DNA of 64,000 nucleotides. Origin: Mucor racemosus. Lineage: Eukaryota; Mucoromycota; Mucoromycetes; Mucorales; Mucoraceae. The notes under the pieces are model-generated. The model worked only from the letters and a program-made list of their open reading frames with translations, made no database searches and was not told the DNA's origin. The stretch is taken from assembly GCA_027405735.1 (NCBI GenBank), contig JAPEHQ010000008.1:620001-684000 (forward strand). The letters run 5' to 3'. The translations under genes were made by a program, and so were the position numbers. This document shows positions 1-13,462 of the stretch, piece after piece. Position 1 is the stretch's first letter; each line of letters starts with the position of its first letter.

Positions 1-2809
1 AATTGAGCTGATGAGCTTTAATTGTTGTAAATGTATATAATAATAAAGAAAGATGAGTACGTGAGAATTTGAAATCTATGGAAAACTGACACTACGGCCG
101 AACTATGCTTCCCATGGGCATAATGATCATCTGCACAGATGGGCAGAATAAAAACTTTTGTGCAGATCAGGCAGTCCGGATGAGCAGAGCAATGAGATCA
201 ATGTTTTTTAGTCAATTTATTAAAGTATATCAATCATAATATAATTAATAAAGAAGATAATTTGAATGGTTTAAAACAGATGTGAGTTACTTTGATTCAA
301 CAGAATTGCCTTATTGACGAGATATATCAATTTGAAATTTGGGGTTTGAAAGAGTTCTGCCCATGTTCTTCTTTCGGGGACCAAATGGGAACAACGACAA
401 CAACCTGTTTGGCAACACTAAAAGTATTTATGCTTTTGTAAATTCCTGTTTGTAACACACAAATTTTTTTTTTCTTCCCTATTCCCTACTCTTTCCTCAG
501 CTCTTTTATTTATGTTTAAGACTGCAACAAAAAGACTAATATTTTTTTATAAACTGAAATCAAGTAGCAGGTACAAGTACATGTTTTTCCTATTGTTTAT
601 TTGGAAGTAAATTATTAACTGTTAATGTTAGGGCGCGTTATAATATCTTTTTCAAACAAAAAAAGCATCCTGCGCTTAATCATTTTGTTCCATTATCTAC
701 GTTATAATCAATGCTTTTTTGGTCTAAAGTCGATATCTACCTGCCTATTTAGTTTCGAAAAAGCACTTACTTTTATTTAGTAGCCAACAGCTAAGAAGAA
801 GAAAACAAGACGTTGTCTTGTATATCACTACCAACTATCAAATGTAAACCATAATTATTACTTATTAGCTTGTTATTAATAATTGATTCTACTAATAAAT
901 CAATTTTTATAAGTCAAAAGTAAGTTTGTTCTAGTAAAGCATTGAATAAATTAAGTTAAGATAAAGAAGGTAAAAAGGTAGCAATAAGTCCCAGTGATGG
1001 CCATGTTTATGTTTATGATGTTAGAAGAGTAAGACTAAAATTTAATATAAATTATCTCTAACGCAGTAATTATAAAATAAGACTGTATTATCATCAAATA
1101 AACTACCACACAATATTAACATGTATAAAGGTTTACAGTAATAGGCTTGAATCAAGTGGGTACAGCATCATCGTAAATCCTTGAAAATGTTCTCAAGTAT
1201 TATAAAATGTCTTATTTTTAAGACTTACAAGGCTTATAAACGGAATATTAATTTAGAAAATTATTTTTGTCCAGATCATCAATTTTGACATTTTTTAATT
1301 TTTTTTTCTGTTTTTGCAAATCTAGAGTGAATTATACTACCAATTATAAAAACAAAAAATATGCACATATACAGAATTTAGCACTCTATCTGCTCAATAA
1401 AAAATAACCAACATTTTCGTTGCAAAATATCACATGAAAATTCTTTAACCAAAAATCCGTTTTTGGGCCAAAAGTACAAATTTTCACTACTTAACATGTA
1501 ATATTAAGCTTTTATAGAATGCGTATTAGCCATGGCTACAATTTTCTCTCACAGTGTAGTATATTTAAACGTTGATTTTGGTATCAAAATTAAATTTTTC
1601 TGTTTTTTGATCAAAATCATGAGTGCTGGTAAGGATAAAATGAGCTTTAAAAATGTCCGCTACAAAAACTGAATTTTCAGACCGTACGTGGTTAAATATA
1701 AAAAAAGTTAAAATAAAAACGCTTTTTTATTTAAAATTTAGATACATACCATAGTATAAGAGATTTAGCCATTCGATCTTGCTATGCTCAATTACGGCGT
1801 CGCTCTACGACGGGCTCGCTTTTACAATTTTTTAATGAATCTATGATATGACAGCTGGTTTTTCTGGTAGAAAATGCATGTTTCTATGATAACAGATATT
1901 GCCTATTTGTTTAGTTTATGGGTTGATGTGCTGTAATGCTGCTTTTACATTGGCTGAAATGTGCAATTTAGCAGGATTTTAATTGCGCTAAATAATGTAA
2001 AGCCTTGAAATTCCTTTTCTATGTGTGTTGTTTCTCTCTTTTTGTTTTTATATTCCATGGATATATTTACTGTTTGATAAGGCATATCAGACTATCAAGC
2101 TGGTATCCTTTTTTTGTATCTGAATACAAATTCTAACATAAGGGACTAATGTTTTTAATATAGATAGCAGTATATAATATTAGAGATTGTGAGACTGATA
2201 TTTCATTTAACCGCATTTTAGGATCAAATATCATTATTTACTACTGTATTGTTAAACGTATTTCTTGATTACCAGATCAAATCGAAGGCAATGATATTTA
2301 TATCTAATCAATGAGAAGCTAGAACGGGCTACAAATCCACGAAATGTTCCAGAAAAGTGATAAAATTTCAAATGATATAGAAATAAAAAAAAAAATCTAA
2401 TGTCTTGTCTAATAACCATAGTTTTGATCATAGCTACTGTATACTTGGAAACACATCTATTTACAACTGACAATCGTAAACTAAAATAGTAAGTTTAAAG
2501 AAGGTTGATTTGTTTAAATTTTATGTATGATAAAGAACATTTATAATCTTAGACTTGGCTTGCATATAAATTTAAGCAGTAAGCTTTATTTAATTTTATG
2601 CTCAAGCAAAACCATTATTGCTGTAAACATTATTATAACTATAAACATATTTACAAATGATGATAATCGTAAATATATTGGCTATTGCATGTAGTGCTCT
2701 ACATCAACAACGCATTAAATTGTATTGTCTATAATCTATATTAATAAAAACAAATGTAATTTAAAAACCCATTCCATTAAAAGAATGCAATGGAATTTTG
2801 AGAACGGTA
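1..2809. other. gene-free AT-rich region
   Basis: No reading frame here has recognisable protein character, and I see no tRNA-like structure. The sequence is strongly AT-rich with many homopolymer runs. A stretch around 1250-1700 is rich in runs such as TTTTTGGGCCAAAAG and looks like eroded repeat DNA, but I could not align it convincingly to the family-C repeats found later in the window. Confidence 0.5.
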
Positions 2810-2975
2810 AGATGCTCATGTACAAACAACCAATTTGTGCCCATAAGATTAGCTCATTATTATGCTCATGGTCATATTTTATTATTAGGCACAAATAGGG
2901 ATAATGGTATGCTTATGGGTAATTCTACTATTATGCACACATGGGGTTAATGTCATGCACATGGTGGATAGAATC
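2810..2975. repeat. degenerate ~24-bp tandem motif
   Basis: A motif close to ATGCTCATGG returns at about 2813, 2838, 2862, 2909, 2935 and 2955. The spacing is roughly 20-26 bp, except for a double-length gap around 2888 where the motif is weak. Between the motifs are AT-rich spacers such as ATTTTATTATTA. It lies directly upstream of the LTR-like fragment at 2976-3495 and could be the enhancer-type repeat of that LTR's U3 region. The units are diverged, so this is seen by eye only. Confidence 0.4.
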
Positions 2976-3495
2976 TGTTGTATTCCACCTAGTATCATAC
3001 GTTATCACCTTCTACAGTATCAATTATCAATACATCTTACAATATATTGACTACGACATGTATTGAAGTGCAAAGTCTTGATATCCGGATATAAGAAACC
3101 CTTAGCGTAATAAGTTTATCCAGCAATTATCAAGAACGCTTGGACCTCAATTATGACACCATATTATTTCATTCCAGCGGTTAATCAATCAAGTAACTAT
3201 CAAATCAACATCCAAGCACATTTAGCGCAGCATTAAAGCAAGGCAACTGACAATTTATGCAAGAACAGTTAAATCATGATTGATACATTTCAATTCATAG
3301 ATTACTACCAAACAAATCTAATGGTTCAATAGTATCTTAAATTACATCTCAGGATCTCAATGTCAAATCAATATAAAAGGCCACACTTTTTACCTAAGTA
3401 AACGAGATCTTGTTTTTATTATACAGTTGACGAACCGATTCATTACTCATTCTCTTTTAAGTATTATTTATCAAACCTGAAAATATACGGCAACG
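2976..3495 (+). repeat. solo-LTR-like fragment, copy A
   Basis: This segment aligns along its length with 31081-31597, with many substitutions and small indels. Its first ~50 bp also match 28199-28243. It contains a TATA-like TATAAAAGG at about 3371, followed by a TTGTTTTTATTA stretch, as in a Pol II LTR promoter and polyadenylation region. No coding sequence flanks it, so it is best read as a solo or truncated LTR. The exact ends are uncertain: the match to the second copy fades near 3495, and I found no target-site duplication. Confidence 0.55.
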
Positions 3496-6272
3496 TGTTT
3501 TAAACTATTTTGTATGAATTGTTTCAGATATTCTTTGAAAAATTTTATAAAATCAAATAATGGCTCAAAATTGAATTTTGAAGCTGCATTTAATGCGTAA
3601 TAAATACTCAAATAACATATCTTAACTTCAGTAGTCGACAGCTGTTTTTGAAGGGTTTTTGCACACGTTTTTGAAAAAAACCCTTTTCTTCTGCTTGAAA
3701 GAAATTTAGCAACCGAAAAAATGCTTGCAATCATTAAATATTGACCCAAATGAACTGCAAATTTCAGAATATATACTACAGATGTAACAGTATCCATAAT
3801 TATTATTTTAGTATTCCATTGATTTGATGATGTTAAATTGTAGGGATCAAGCACCTATTTACAAAGGCGAGGTTTTGTGGCTTGATAGACTATTTAAAAT
3901 TAAAAATAGAGATAAATTAGCCAAAACTAGGATAATAGCAATGTAAACTATTGAAATTAATAAGTAAACGTCTCTTTATACATAATCAAAGTTGTACTTC
4001 AATGTCTTTCACACACATTCTATTCAAAAGTACATATTAGTAGATAGTGTAAATGAAAGTTAAACATTCGGCACAAATGTCCTAGCTTTAAAAAATCCTA
4101 TCAATTTTGTTCATTCAATTGATGAAAATAAAAAGCCATTTAGTCAATTTTGAAGATTGAACATAATTGATTATAACTCCATCTATATGCAATATAATTT
4201 GGAAAGTGAATTAATAATTAGTACTTATCCATAAAAGTAAGTTCAAACAAAATTTAGCAACTGAATCAATAAAAATACATTCATTTAACTTAGAAAACGT
4301 ATATGATATTTATTGACCCTGATTACAGGGCCATTATGTAAAGATTATAGGAATATTATATATAATGGGAACATTATAAATTTGATAGATGAAGAAGCTG
4401 AAGATCCTTGATGGTACGGATGCATGGAGATGGAAATTTTTTGGTTGTTTAAACAGGATGTGCACCTTACCACACCGAATCAGGCAAATTTCATCCATAA
4501 ACCAACTGTAAAGTTGCAGGTATTTTTAATGTAGGTATGGCCTGTATATGAAAATGATACATAAAAACACATCTCTGACCAAAAGAGGCAAATGACGGAA
4601 TATGCAGTGAATCAAGAAATCAATTTATCATTATTTTTAGGATTTCATAACTCTTTAGGAAAAAATAAATGAAAACATATGTAGATATCATGCTTTATAG
4701 ATACTGTCTTTGTTAAATCAAGCGCAACTAAAGTTGTGTATAATTCTTGACCATACAAGATCCCATAAAACTAACTTCTCAAGTTACATTTTGTTACAAG
4801 ACCTCTTTTACAATAGATTTCTACTATCATATTGACTAAGTTTGACATTTGAGCCCTGAATACGGTGCATTTTAGCTTACTATACTGCCCCTTTCGAGTA
4901 ATTAAATATTGGGTTCCTTAACTCATTATGCCTAATGGTACAAATATACGTTCAATAAACATTGCTATTTCTCACTATGATTCAGTCATAAGTCATACAA
5001 ATGAATCATTGCGAATTTAACCTGTTATATATATATATAATTTACATAAAAGTTTCAATTTTATATAGGACCTACTTTGCAGGTATAATTAAAATAATTT
5101 CACATGCATTCAAGATGCCATTTTGTAACAGAAACGTGTAGATCTTTATTTTAAATTAGGCCTCCTTACAAATTAATGAATATTTGTTGCGCCTATTATA
5201 TATGGGCTCTCCACATATCATGTATACAGATGTTGTCAAATGACATTGCGCACATAAAGTACATGCTGAATATATGTTTTATGATGTATTACCATACAAA
5301 AAGTAATACTATCCATACAATTATGCTATTTGATTATTGTTCTTCGTTCCTCCCATTTAATACAGTTTGATGCTACTTAATAAGGGCTTATATCATGATC
5401 TCCAATTATTGTGTACCACTGAAAAAGCGTTGAAAACAAACAACCAGCATAATCATGAATCCCTTCAAACATTTATTCGCATCCTCTCTTTATGCATAAG
5501 GCAACTATAGTTTCACAAAGCAAGCATAATGGTAACTCAAAGTTTAAATATGGGATATCCGACTAATTAAGACACTGTTGGATCTAACAGAGTGTCCAAC
5601 GTACATGTCTGAATAATATACCATATAACATTGGAGTTTTATACATGTAATTATAGTATCATGCTATGTTCTATAATAAATAAATTGACACGATTAATAT
5701 CGTAATGCCAGATAAGCAAAAAGCACGGATCAGTAAAGTGTTGTTTGTATTCATTTCTAAATAAAGGTAAGGCGACCAATGATTAGTTGGTAGTTCATTT
5801 GAAACATAAAGAGACAACAACAAACATAATCTTTAGGCTTATACAAATATCTATACAATACATAATATCATTAGCTAAAGTGTATAAACCTATCTGTTCC
5901 ACGAATCAAGACATCATTTATAAATTGGTAGAAAATATCAAGAAAGAATAGTATATCATTGATTGCATGTTGATTTCATGGATGTAATATGTTATATACA
6001 CAAATCATGCAATACATATAAGGAATGTATTTACTAAAGTTCTTTGTGTAATAATATTAAGGAGAAACTAATACAGATAAAACGTTAAAGAAGTTGCTAA
6101 TATTCAAGGAGTTGTTGATTCTATTATCATTATCCACCACGCGGCCGAGACAATTGAAAAATAAGGAGAAAGGGGTTCAAGGTACACAGACTATATGTAT
6201 ATATATAACATTTATAAATCAACATTAATGAATAATTAATTCCTTTCTTTTCTCTCTCTTTCTTTTCACATT
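3496..6272. other. intergenic, no supported gene
   Basis: Nothing here can be supported as a gene. A 127-codon frame on the minus strand (3471-3854) is open and rich in Phe, Lys and Leu. It has no recognisable motif, overlaps the end of the LTR-like fragment and has no neighbouring exons. The last ~80 bp before 6273 are pyrimidine-rich (TTTCTTTTCTCTCTCTTTC), which fits a fungal core promoter for the kinase gene. Confidence 0.45.
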
Positions 6273-7497
6273 ATGATCGACCCTAAAAAATTCTTATATT
6301 CATTCATTGACAATCAATCTATTGAACTTGTATCAGTAATCGGATCTGGTTCATATGGAGTTGTGTATTTAGGTCGCTATGTCTATACAAATCGTTTTTA
6401 TGCTGTCAAATGTCTTTTAGATAACCAAATTACAAGAAATGAAATTGAAATGCATTCAACATTATCAGGACACGCAAACATTTTATCATTAGAAAAAGTG
6501 ATTCAGGAAAGAAACCATGTATTCATTGTCATGGAATACGCTACTCATGGTGATTTATTCTCAAGCATTACTCAACCAAAATTATCACAGGCTATTATCG
6601 GCAGAACAAAGGTTATCCGTCATTTGTTTTTACAAATACTAGATGCTGTGCAACATTGCCACCATAACCTCATAGCCCATCGGGACCTTAAGCCCGAGAA
6701 CATTTTACTGTTATCAAATCATCGTGTTAAATTGGCTGATTTTGGCTTGACAACTAATCAGCTTATATCTAAAGAATTCAATTGTGGTTCATCATTTTAT
6801 TTCTCCCCAGGTAAATTATATATATATAATACTCATGTGAAGTCATTTATTTATATTGTTCAATTTAGAATGCCAAGGTGTTACTGTATCTAGTAATAGT
6901 AGTATGAAGCAAGTGCAATATTATGATACACTCACAAATGACATATGGAGCCTAGGCATCATTTTGATTAATCTAGTTTCTGGTCGAAATCCATGGAAAC
7001 AAGCAAATCTGCAGGATTCTGCTTTTGCTGCTTATGTCAAACAACCCCGTCGCTTTTTCCGAACTATACTTCCTGGCATATCAAAGAGTTTGGATCGTAT
7101 TTTGATTCGAATCTTTTGTCTAGATCCAGCAAAAAGAATTACTTTACCAGAGTTAAGAAATATGATACTTGCTTGTCGATTATTTACTGTATCAACACCT
7201 AACGATGATCAAGAAATCAAACAAATTACTCCACCTCCATCTCAAATACAATGTACTGAATCATTTGAAAGCACAATGTTGGCATACATAGGAGATTATA
7301 CAGATGATGAAGAATTCATCGCTATACGCAATCAATCTGAATTAACCTCCTCTAGTTCTGATAATAGCTCAGCATCAGAGGAAGATCCTTCAACTCCATG
7401 CAATGATATTAGTCCTGTATCTAATCTCCATCATCATCATCATCATCAATTCAAGATACAATATGAACAAAATTATATTAAAAATTATGAGTACTGA
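6273..7497 (+). CDS. Ser/Thr protein kinase, Ran1/Ksp1-like
   Basis: Two exons, 6273-6810 and 6869-7497, separated by a 58-nt GT-AG intron, give 388 aa. The N-terminal 300 residues are a complete eukaryotic kinase domain: glycine loop GSGSYG (24-29), catalytic Lys46 in YAVK, HRDLKPEN (136-143), DFG (156-158) and SPE in place of APE, recreated across the splice junction. The C-terminal ~90 residues are acidic and Ser-rich with a run of six histidines, and carry no known domain. The layout of an N-terminal kinase with a disordered tail resembles fungal Ran1/Pat1, Sks1/Vhs1 and Ksp1 kinases, which act in nutrient signalling and meiosis. The subfamily is inferred from domain character only. All catalytic residues are present, so it should be active. 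Confidence 0.85.
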
Positions 7498-8498
7498 AAG
7501 AAAGATTCTGTCAAATTAATTTTTTAGACTTTTTAGAGAAAAATTACACTTTATATACATACATTTCATTTACTACTATACACTCCATTTCTCCAACTAT
7601 GTTATTTTCATCATATTTTTTTTTTTACATAAAGTCAATGACTATCTAATAATCCTTCAATTATATACATTATATGCGTTATTTTATTTATACATACTTT
7701 CATATATAGATATAGACATACATTTTATAGAACTCATGCCAATCATATCACAATAAAAAGACTAATATTATTAAAATCTTTGCAATTTTGGAGACTTTGG
7801 GCTTTTCATTCTTTGCTTTAAAGAATTTTTTCACGCTTCTGGAAAGGCATTATCAAAAATCAAACTATTTACTAGCTAATCTCGATATCCATAGTGCACT
7901 TTTAAATTTTTATTTTGGTATCAAGTACTTTTACAATCATAATAAAGATACTATTTTAAAATAACATACTAATCTAAATCAGCCTGAGATACTGAGTATT
8001 CAACGCAGATAAAACAAACAAAAAATGTTCAATGATACTATGCATGTTAATGAATGTTTTCAAAAAGGCCATACTAGATTAATTGCATTTAAAAAGTTGT
8101 TAAAATTCCTCAAAATCCAAGTACAAGTTTACAAATGTGATAGAAAGTGATTATCCCTTAAACGGAATCCCTGATATTTTTTTTACAAAATGCGATGTGC
8201 AAAACGGGTCCAGCACGTGAATCCACGTAACAGGCAGATTTAAATGAAATTCACGTTTATGCAAATGTGAGCTTAATGACTTGATTCAGGGGAAGATAAT
8301 TAAGACATCTAGTATCAATTAGTTGCATGTTTACATGATGATTTTCATCTATAGACGGCGTTATTTAGCGTAATTGAAAAGATGGGATTAAGGGTTTTTG
8401 CATGTCAAAATTAGAATTGTTAATTAGTCAAAGAGAAAGGAATCAAGGGTATTTTTTTATTGTTTTTTTTTTCGTATATATCACACAGTAAGTATAAT
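7498..8498. other. intergenic between kinase and PRP16 3' ends
   Basis: This is a convergent intergenic region between two stop codons. It is AT-rich with several AATAAA-like hexamers (for example CACAATAAAAAG near 7750) that could serve the kinase mRNA. No reading frame or repeat is convincing. Confidence 0.5.
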
Positions 8499-11400
8499 CT
8501 ACAGTCCTAATCCTCTTCTTCTAGGTGTACGCATATCTCTAGCACCTGGTGTAGCAATACGCCCAGCACGAGCAGTATTTTGTCTCTTTTGAAGAGCCTG
8601 TGCTTCAGTCTTTTCCTCACGTTCACGAGCTATAAATTATAAATAGGCATTAGTATTACTAAATAATACTATATTTAAAACAAATTTACCAAGTTTCATT
8701 TCCATTTCCATATTAAGACGAGATTCAGTAGCAATATTAGCCATACGTTTCTCTTTTTGTCCATAATTTCTATCACGATCACGAATAGAAAAGAACATGG
8801 GGCCCAATTCAGCCAACCAAAAGGGATCGACTGATGTAACGCATTGCATATATTCCTTGGATGTCAAGACCAACTCATGATATACTACATAATCAGGAGT
8901 AAAGCCAGCTCCAAATAATGCACTGGTAGGATGAAGATGACACTTCATACCACTTCTACAATTGATATATTCACCAATACCCTTTAATTTAGCAGCTTGA
9001 TGAAAGTATGCAGAACAAATACATTTACTATTAAAACGAAAAAAAAAAAAAAAAAATATAGTTAATATAGAGAAAAAGTGTATAATATATTCACTTATTA
9101 CCGGATAATATCCCAATCTGTACCACATGAGACATAAGGCATTTTAATGGTTTTCATGATATCCATTAATTGAGAACGAACTTCTCTTGCTTTACGCATT
9201 GCTTTTGGATGAACAAAATGCTTTGTGCACCAATCATCACGATAATGATTAATCTTCCATTGAGTATAAACATGAAGAAGTGTTAAATGATCACTTTCAG
9301 GCACAAAAAACTTTTCTCTTGCAGCATCAGATTCTTCCATACGTTCTTTAGGTCTATAAAAGACAGAAGGAACAGATAACATGGATACAATAGTAAGGAC
9401 TTCTGCTGTACATCCTTGTTCATGAGCTGCAATAAGCATTTTAGCAAGAGATGGATCAAGAGGAAATTCATTCATCTTTTGACCAGCATCGGTTAGTTCA
9501 CCAGTATTATCAAACGCATTAATAATCCAGAGTTGGTACATGGAATTCAAAATGTTCTCTTGAGGTGGAGGATCCATGAAATCAAATTCTAATAAATTCT
9601 TGACACCTAATGATTTCAATTGAAGCACAACGCTTGCAAGATTTGTACGTTGAATTTCAGGAATAGTATTTACAAACATTTCGTTTCTATAAGCATCTTC
9701 TGTATACAAACGATATGCAACACTAAAAAAAAAAAAAAACAAAGTTAATAATTGACCCTAACTTCATGCATTTAGCTTACCCTGGTCCAGTTCTACCGGC
9801 ACGACCACTACGTTGGTTAGCGTTGGCTTGAGAGATGGGAGTAACTTGTAAAGCATCCATACCAATACGAGGATTATACACTTTAAGTTTACAATAACCT
9901 GTATCGACAACGTATATAATACCATCGACAGTGAGTGATGTTTCTGCAATATTTGTAGCAACGATTACTTTTCTTGCATTATTTTCGGCTCTCTGGAAAA
10001 TCTTTGCCTGAAGATCAGCCGGTAATTGTGAATAAATGGGTAGAATTGCCAATGGCGGAGGCTCATCAAGCTGTTCTAAACGTTCTGCCAATGCTGAACA
10101 TGTTGCTTCAATATCTTCTTGACCTGTCATGAAAATCAAAATATCACCAGCAGGTTGTGATAAATGAATTGCCAATGTTTGCTTTACAGCACTATCGACA
10201 TAATCCTCACAGGATGTCTTACTGAATAATGTATCTACAGGGAAAGTACGGCCAGGGATAAAGAAACAAGGAGCATTACCAAAGAATTGAGAAAATCTTT
10301 CAGCATTCATAGTAGCAGACGTAACAATCAATTTTAAATCTCTTCGACGAGCAAGTACTTTCTTTAAAAGGCCCATCAATACATCAGTATTCAAGGCACG
10401 TTCGTGAGCTTCATCCATGATAATGGCACTATATTGATCAAGATCAGGAGAATTCATGGACTCACGTAACAAAATACCATCAGTCATATAACGAATCAAT
10501 GTATTTTCAGATGTTTGATCTTCAAAACGAATAGTGTAACCAACTGTATCGCCCAATTCACAACCCATTTCCTCGGCAACACGTTTAGCAACAGACATGG
10601 CAGCTACACGACGAGGTTGTGTACAACTGACTTTACCATAATTTGTATATCCATCTTCATGAAGATATTGTGTCAATTGAGTAGTTTTACCAGAGCCTGT
10701 TTCACCCACAATAATAACAACTTGATTATCGCGAACCACCTTGAGTAAATCTTCACGAACTGCAAATACAGGCAAAAATTCTCTTTGTTCGCGCATTGTT
10801 CTTGTACGAGCAAAATCACTAGCAGCTTCAGATGATTTCAAATGAGATGCAAATTTGGAATCTCCCTTGGCGTCATCATCATCACCATTTTGTGATTCTT
10901 CTCCCTTTTTGCCCTTGACACCCATAACATTACCAAGGGTTGTACCAGCAAGATCAAATTTACTTGCTTTTGCGCGCTCTGCTTGTTCTCTTTTTTCTCT
11001 TACAAGACGACTACCTTTACGGGATATAATTGCCATATCAGATGTAGGATCTCTTACATGTTGTACAGCTTCTAATTGCTTTGTAAATACCATACGACCA
11101 TCTAAAAATGGTGGTTTAATATCATGAACCAAAAGATGTACTCGATTCTATAATTTTGCAAATGTCAATTGTATGGTTATAAACTTTTCTTTGTGTATGT
11201 CATTTTTACCTCATTTTCTTCATCAAAATCTGTATCTACTTCAATTTGTTGTGCAACACCAGAACTCAACATACGACTTGCTTCCCACATGTCTGTATCT
11301 CGATTATACTGGGCTTGACGAGCAGATAATTTCTTCATTTGCTTTTGAGCCAATTCTTCTTCCTTGTGTTGATCATGTGATTCGTATTCAGCAAATGCAT

Positions 11401-12776
11401 TATGAGTATCATCAGCAGCACCATTATCTTCCATTTGATACCATTCACGATCCAACTGAGCTTGCTCTTCTTCCCATCTTCTTCTGTCTTCATCATTTCC
11501 TTCAAATTCTTCAGGATATTCTAATGCTACTTCATCATAAGCGGTTGATCGAACAGATGGTGTCATATAATCCCATGTTCGTCTTACTGCAGCAGTAGCA
11601 GCTCCTGTGGATTGTCGAATACCACTATCATGTCTTCCAGGTGTCATGTTGCCTGTAGATTGTCTAGGTGTAAACGCTCCTTGGTTTTGTGGTGTCATAC
11701 TTGTCCATTGACTACGTTTAATCAAACCACCTCGTCTACCAGGCGTTTCTGATCCTTCTCTAGAAGATGAAGGTGTACTATTACCACTACTTCTACTACT
11801 ATGTCTGTCGTCTGATCTTCTGTCACGATCATCTCTATAATCTCTATCACGATCTCTTCCACGACGATCTCTATCGTACTCTCTATCACGGTCTCTATCA
11901 TCCCGACGACTTCTATCGTCTCTGCGACTTCTGTCGTCTCGGCTGCTTCTGTCATCTCGGCTGCTTCTGTCATCTCGGCTGCTTCTATTATCATAATGGC
12001 TAGTTCCTCTATGCCTATCCTTTCTCTTCATGTCTTCCATTCTTTTCAATGCTGATTCAGAAATGCCACCAGGATTAGAAGGTGTTTCCATTCTTTGAGA
12101 TCTGTAGATTGGACGATTTCTCTGAATTCTATCTGATTTAATGTCATCTTCTCTATCATTATTGCTATTATCGTCTTCGTCATCCCAGCTCATTTTAACT
12201 TTTTTCTCGGCTACTGAAGATGCAGGTGCTGCTGCTGCATCTGCTAAACGTTTCTTGCGAGCAAGTTCGTCTAATCCCAACAATGATTTATTTGGTAAAG
12301 CTGGTACTTTGAAAATAGGTCGTTCTTCATCTGCTTTTGAGGATTTATTATTTTTGGTAATAAGGCCACCGGGCAAATTGTTTCCTAACACAAGAACTTC
12401 ATTTTTAGCGGTATTTGTATCAGATTGAACAGGTTTGGCTCGAGTGCTGTTGTTTGATTTATGCTTTTCATGCTGCTTATGGTTATTGATTTTGGTGAAT
12501 GTATCTGCCAAAAATTCTTTGCTAAATCTGCCAAATGTGCTACAGACTAATATAATGTAAATAAATAAGAGTTAAGTACAGATTTCAAATTGGTTCTTGA
12601 TTATTCAATTATTCAATCGATGATTGATTTTACTTACCTTTACTGAATTTATCAAAATCTTTGTTGGTTTCGGCAAATTGAATGACTTTCTTTGCGATTA
12701 AATCATTAGGATTTGTCAAATTTAAAGCTCTTGAGATATCTACAGCAATATCGTGAACAAAATCGTCGCTCGACAT
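8499..12776 (-). CDS. PRP16: pre-mRNA splicing DEAH helicase Prp16 (DHX38)
   Basis: Six exons on the minus strand (12638-12776, 11210-12546, 9781-11147, 9102-9722, 8690-9027, 8499-8629) join in frame to about 1,310 aa. Prp16 is the spliceosomal ATPase that remodels the complex between the two transesterification steps. Residues ~50-490 are low-complexity and include an Arg/Asp/Ser-rich RDDRSSRDD array (nucleotides about 11,840-12,000), as in metazoan DHX38. The helicase core carries GETGSGKT (~640), DEAH (~737), SAT (~768) and QRSGRAGR (~938). It is followed by the winged-helix, HA2 and OB-fold region found in Prp2/16/22/43, and a basic tail. The N-terminus beginning [11 protein letters not shown] is encoded by the first short exon. 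Assignment to Prp16 rather than Prp2 or Prp22 rests on the long RD-rich N-terminus and the absence of an S1 domain. Confidence 0.9.
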
Positions 12777-13129
12777 GTTGTTAATTAACAATAAAGTAGA
12801 TGTTTTGCTTTAAAGCAAACCTTGAAAATTTATTTGAATAACGAGTGAAAACGTCACGCAGCAAGCTGCACTGGCATCAGAAATGGAGAGAAAGCCGACA
12901 GCCACTTGAGGGATGTAATTGGCTGCATTTTGGCTCTGATTTCGTCTATATACAGTACAGTATTTCTACAAATTCAGACAAGATAAGTAAAATTTGGGAT
13001 GAAATAAAGACAAAACTGGGATGTAATGAAGATAAAATTTGGATGTAATGAAAATGGAATTTAGATAAAGTGAGAAAAGAGATTTGGAAAAAATGGAATT
13101 AGTCTTCAGTTGAACAGTAATAATGTTTA
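12777..13129. other. PRP16 upstream region
   Basis: This region lies upstream of the PRP16 start and next to transposon debris. At 12960-13090 there is a short purine-rich direct repetition of the type GATGAAATAAAGA / GATGTAATGAAGA. No gene is supported. Confidence 0.4.
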
Positions 13130-13462
13130 TAACTTACCTGTGTTTATTACGGCGATACAAATTAAATAAACTGTATGATCAGGATCTTGCCTTAGAAGAA
13201 AACATCCCCGGACGACCATGATCATTCCATATCGATAATGAAATAAGAAGAATATTCTCGGCAGCATTGATGCCTCTCTGCCATAGCGTTTTACAGTTTT
13301 GACATTCAAAAACACTGTGACTTTTGACACCGTCCACCATTTTCAATGAGTCTTTAGTCTTTAGCATAAATTACAAATTCTAACGTTTTGCTTCTCGCTT
13401 CTTACTTGTGCCAACTATCAAAAGGATTAGAAAATTTATAATTTAATTTATGTTGTACTCAC
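13130..13462 (-). pseudogene. remnant of TnpB/Fanzor-like nuclease C-terminus (OrfB-type zinc ribbon)
   Basis: On the minus strand, a CNLC pair (about 13,375) is followed after a one-base frame break by VFECQNCKTLWQRGINAAEN (13,252-13,311). Together this gives C-x2-C, about 25 residues, then C-x2-C-x5-RxxNAAxN. That is the layout of the C-terminal zinc ribbon and RuvC-III motif of IS605 OrfB/TnpB and of eukaryotic Fanzor proteins. The tail WNDHGRPGMF also resembles the end of such fungal proteins as I recall them. The normally invariant RuvC-III Asp (RDxNAA) reads Gly here. With the frame break, this marks a dead copy. No RuvC-I or RuvC-II segment was found immediately upstream. A possible 48-nt GT-AG intron (13415-13462) precedes it. 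Confidence 0.55.

Noticed and set aside
1250..1850. Possible sixth family-C copy
   Set aside because: Only short AT-rich words (such as TTTTGGGCCAAAAG) are shared. The order of landmarks could not be matched.
3471..3854. 127-codon minus-strand frame
   Set aside because: Phe/Lys/Leu-rich with no motif, and it overlaps the end of an LTR-like fragment. An open frame of this length in very AT-rich DNA is weak evidence.
11173..12428. Plus-strand frames opposite PRP16
   Set aside because: They are complements of the Arg/Asp/Ser-rich coding repeat, with Tyr/His/Leu-rich artefact composition. The minus-strand exons carry the helicase motifs.
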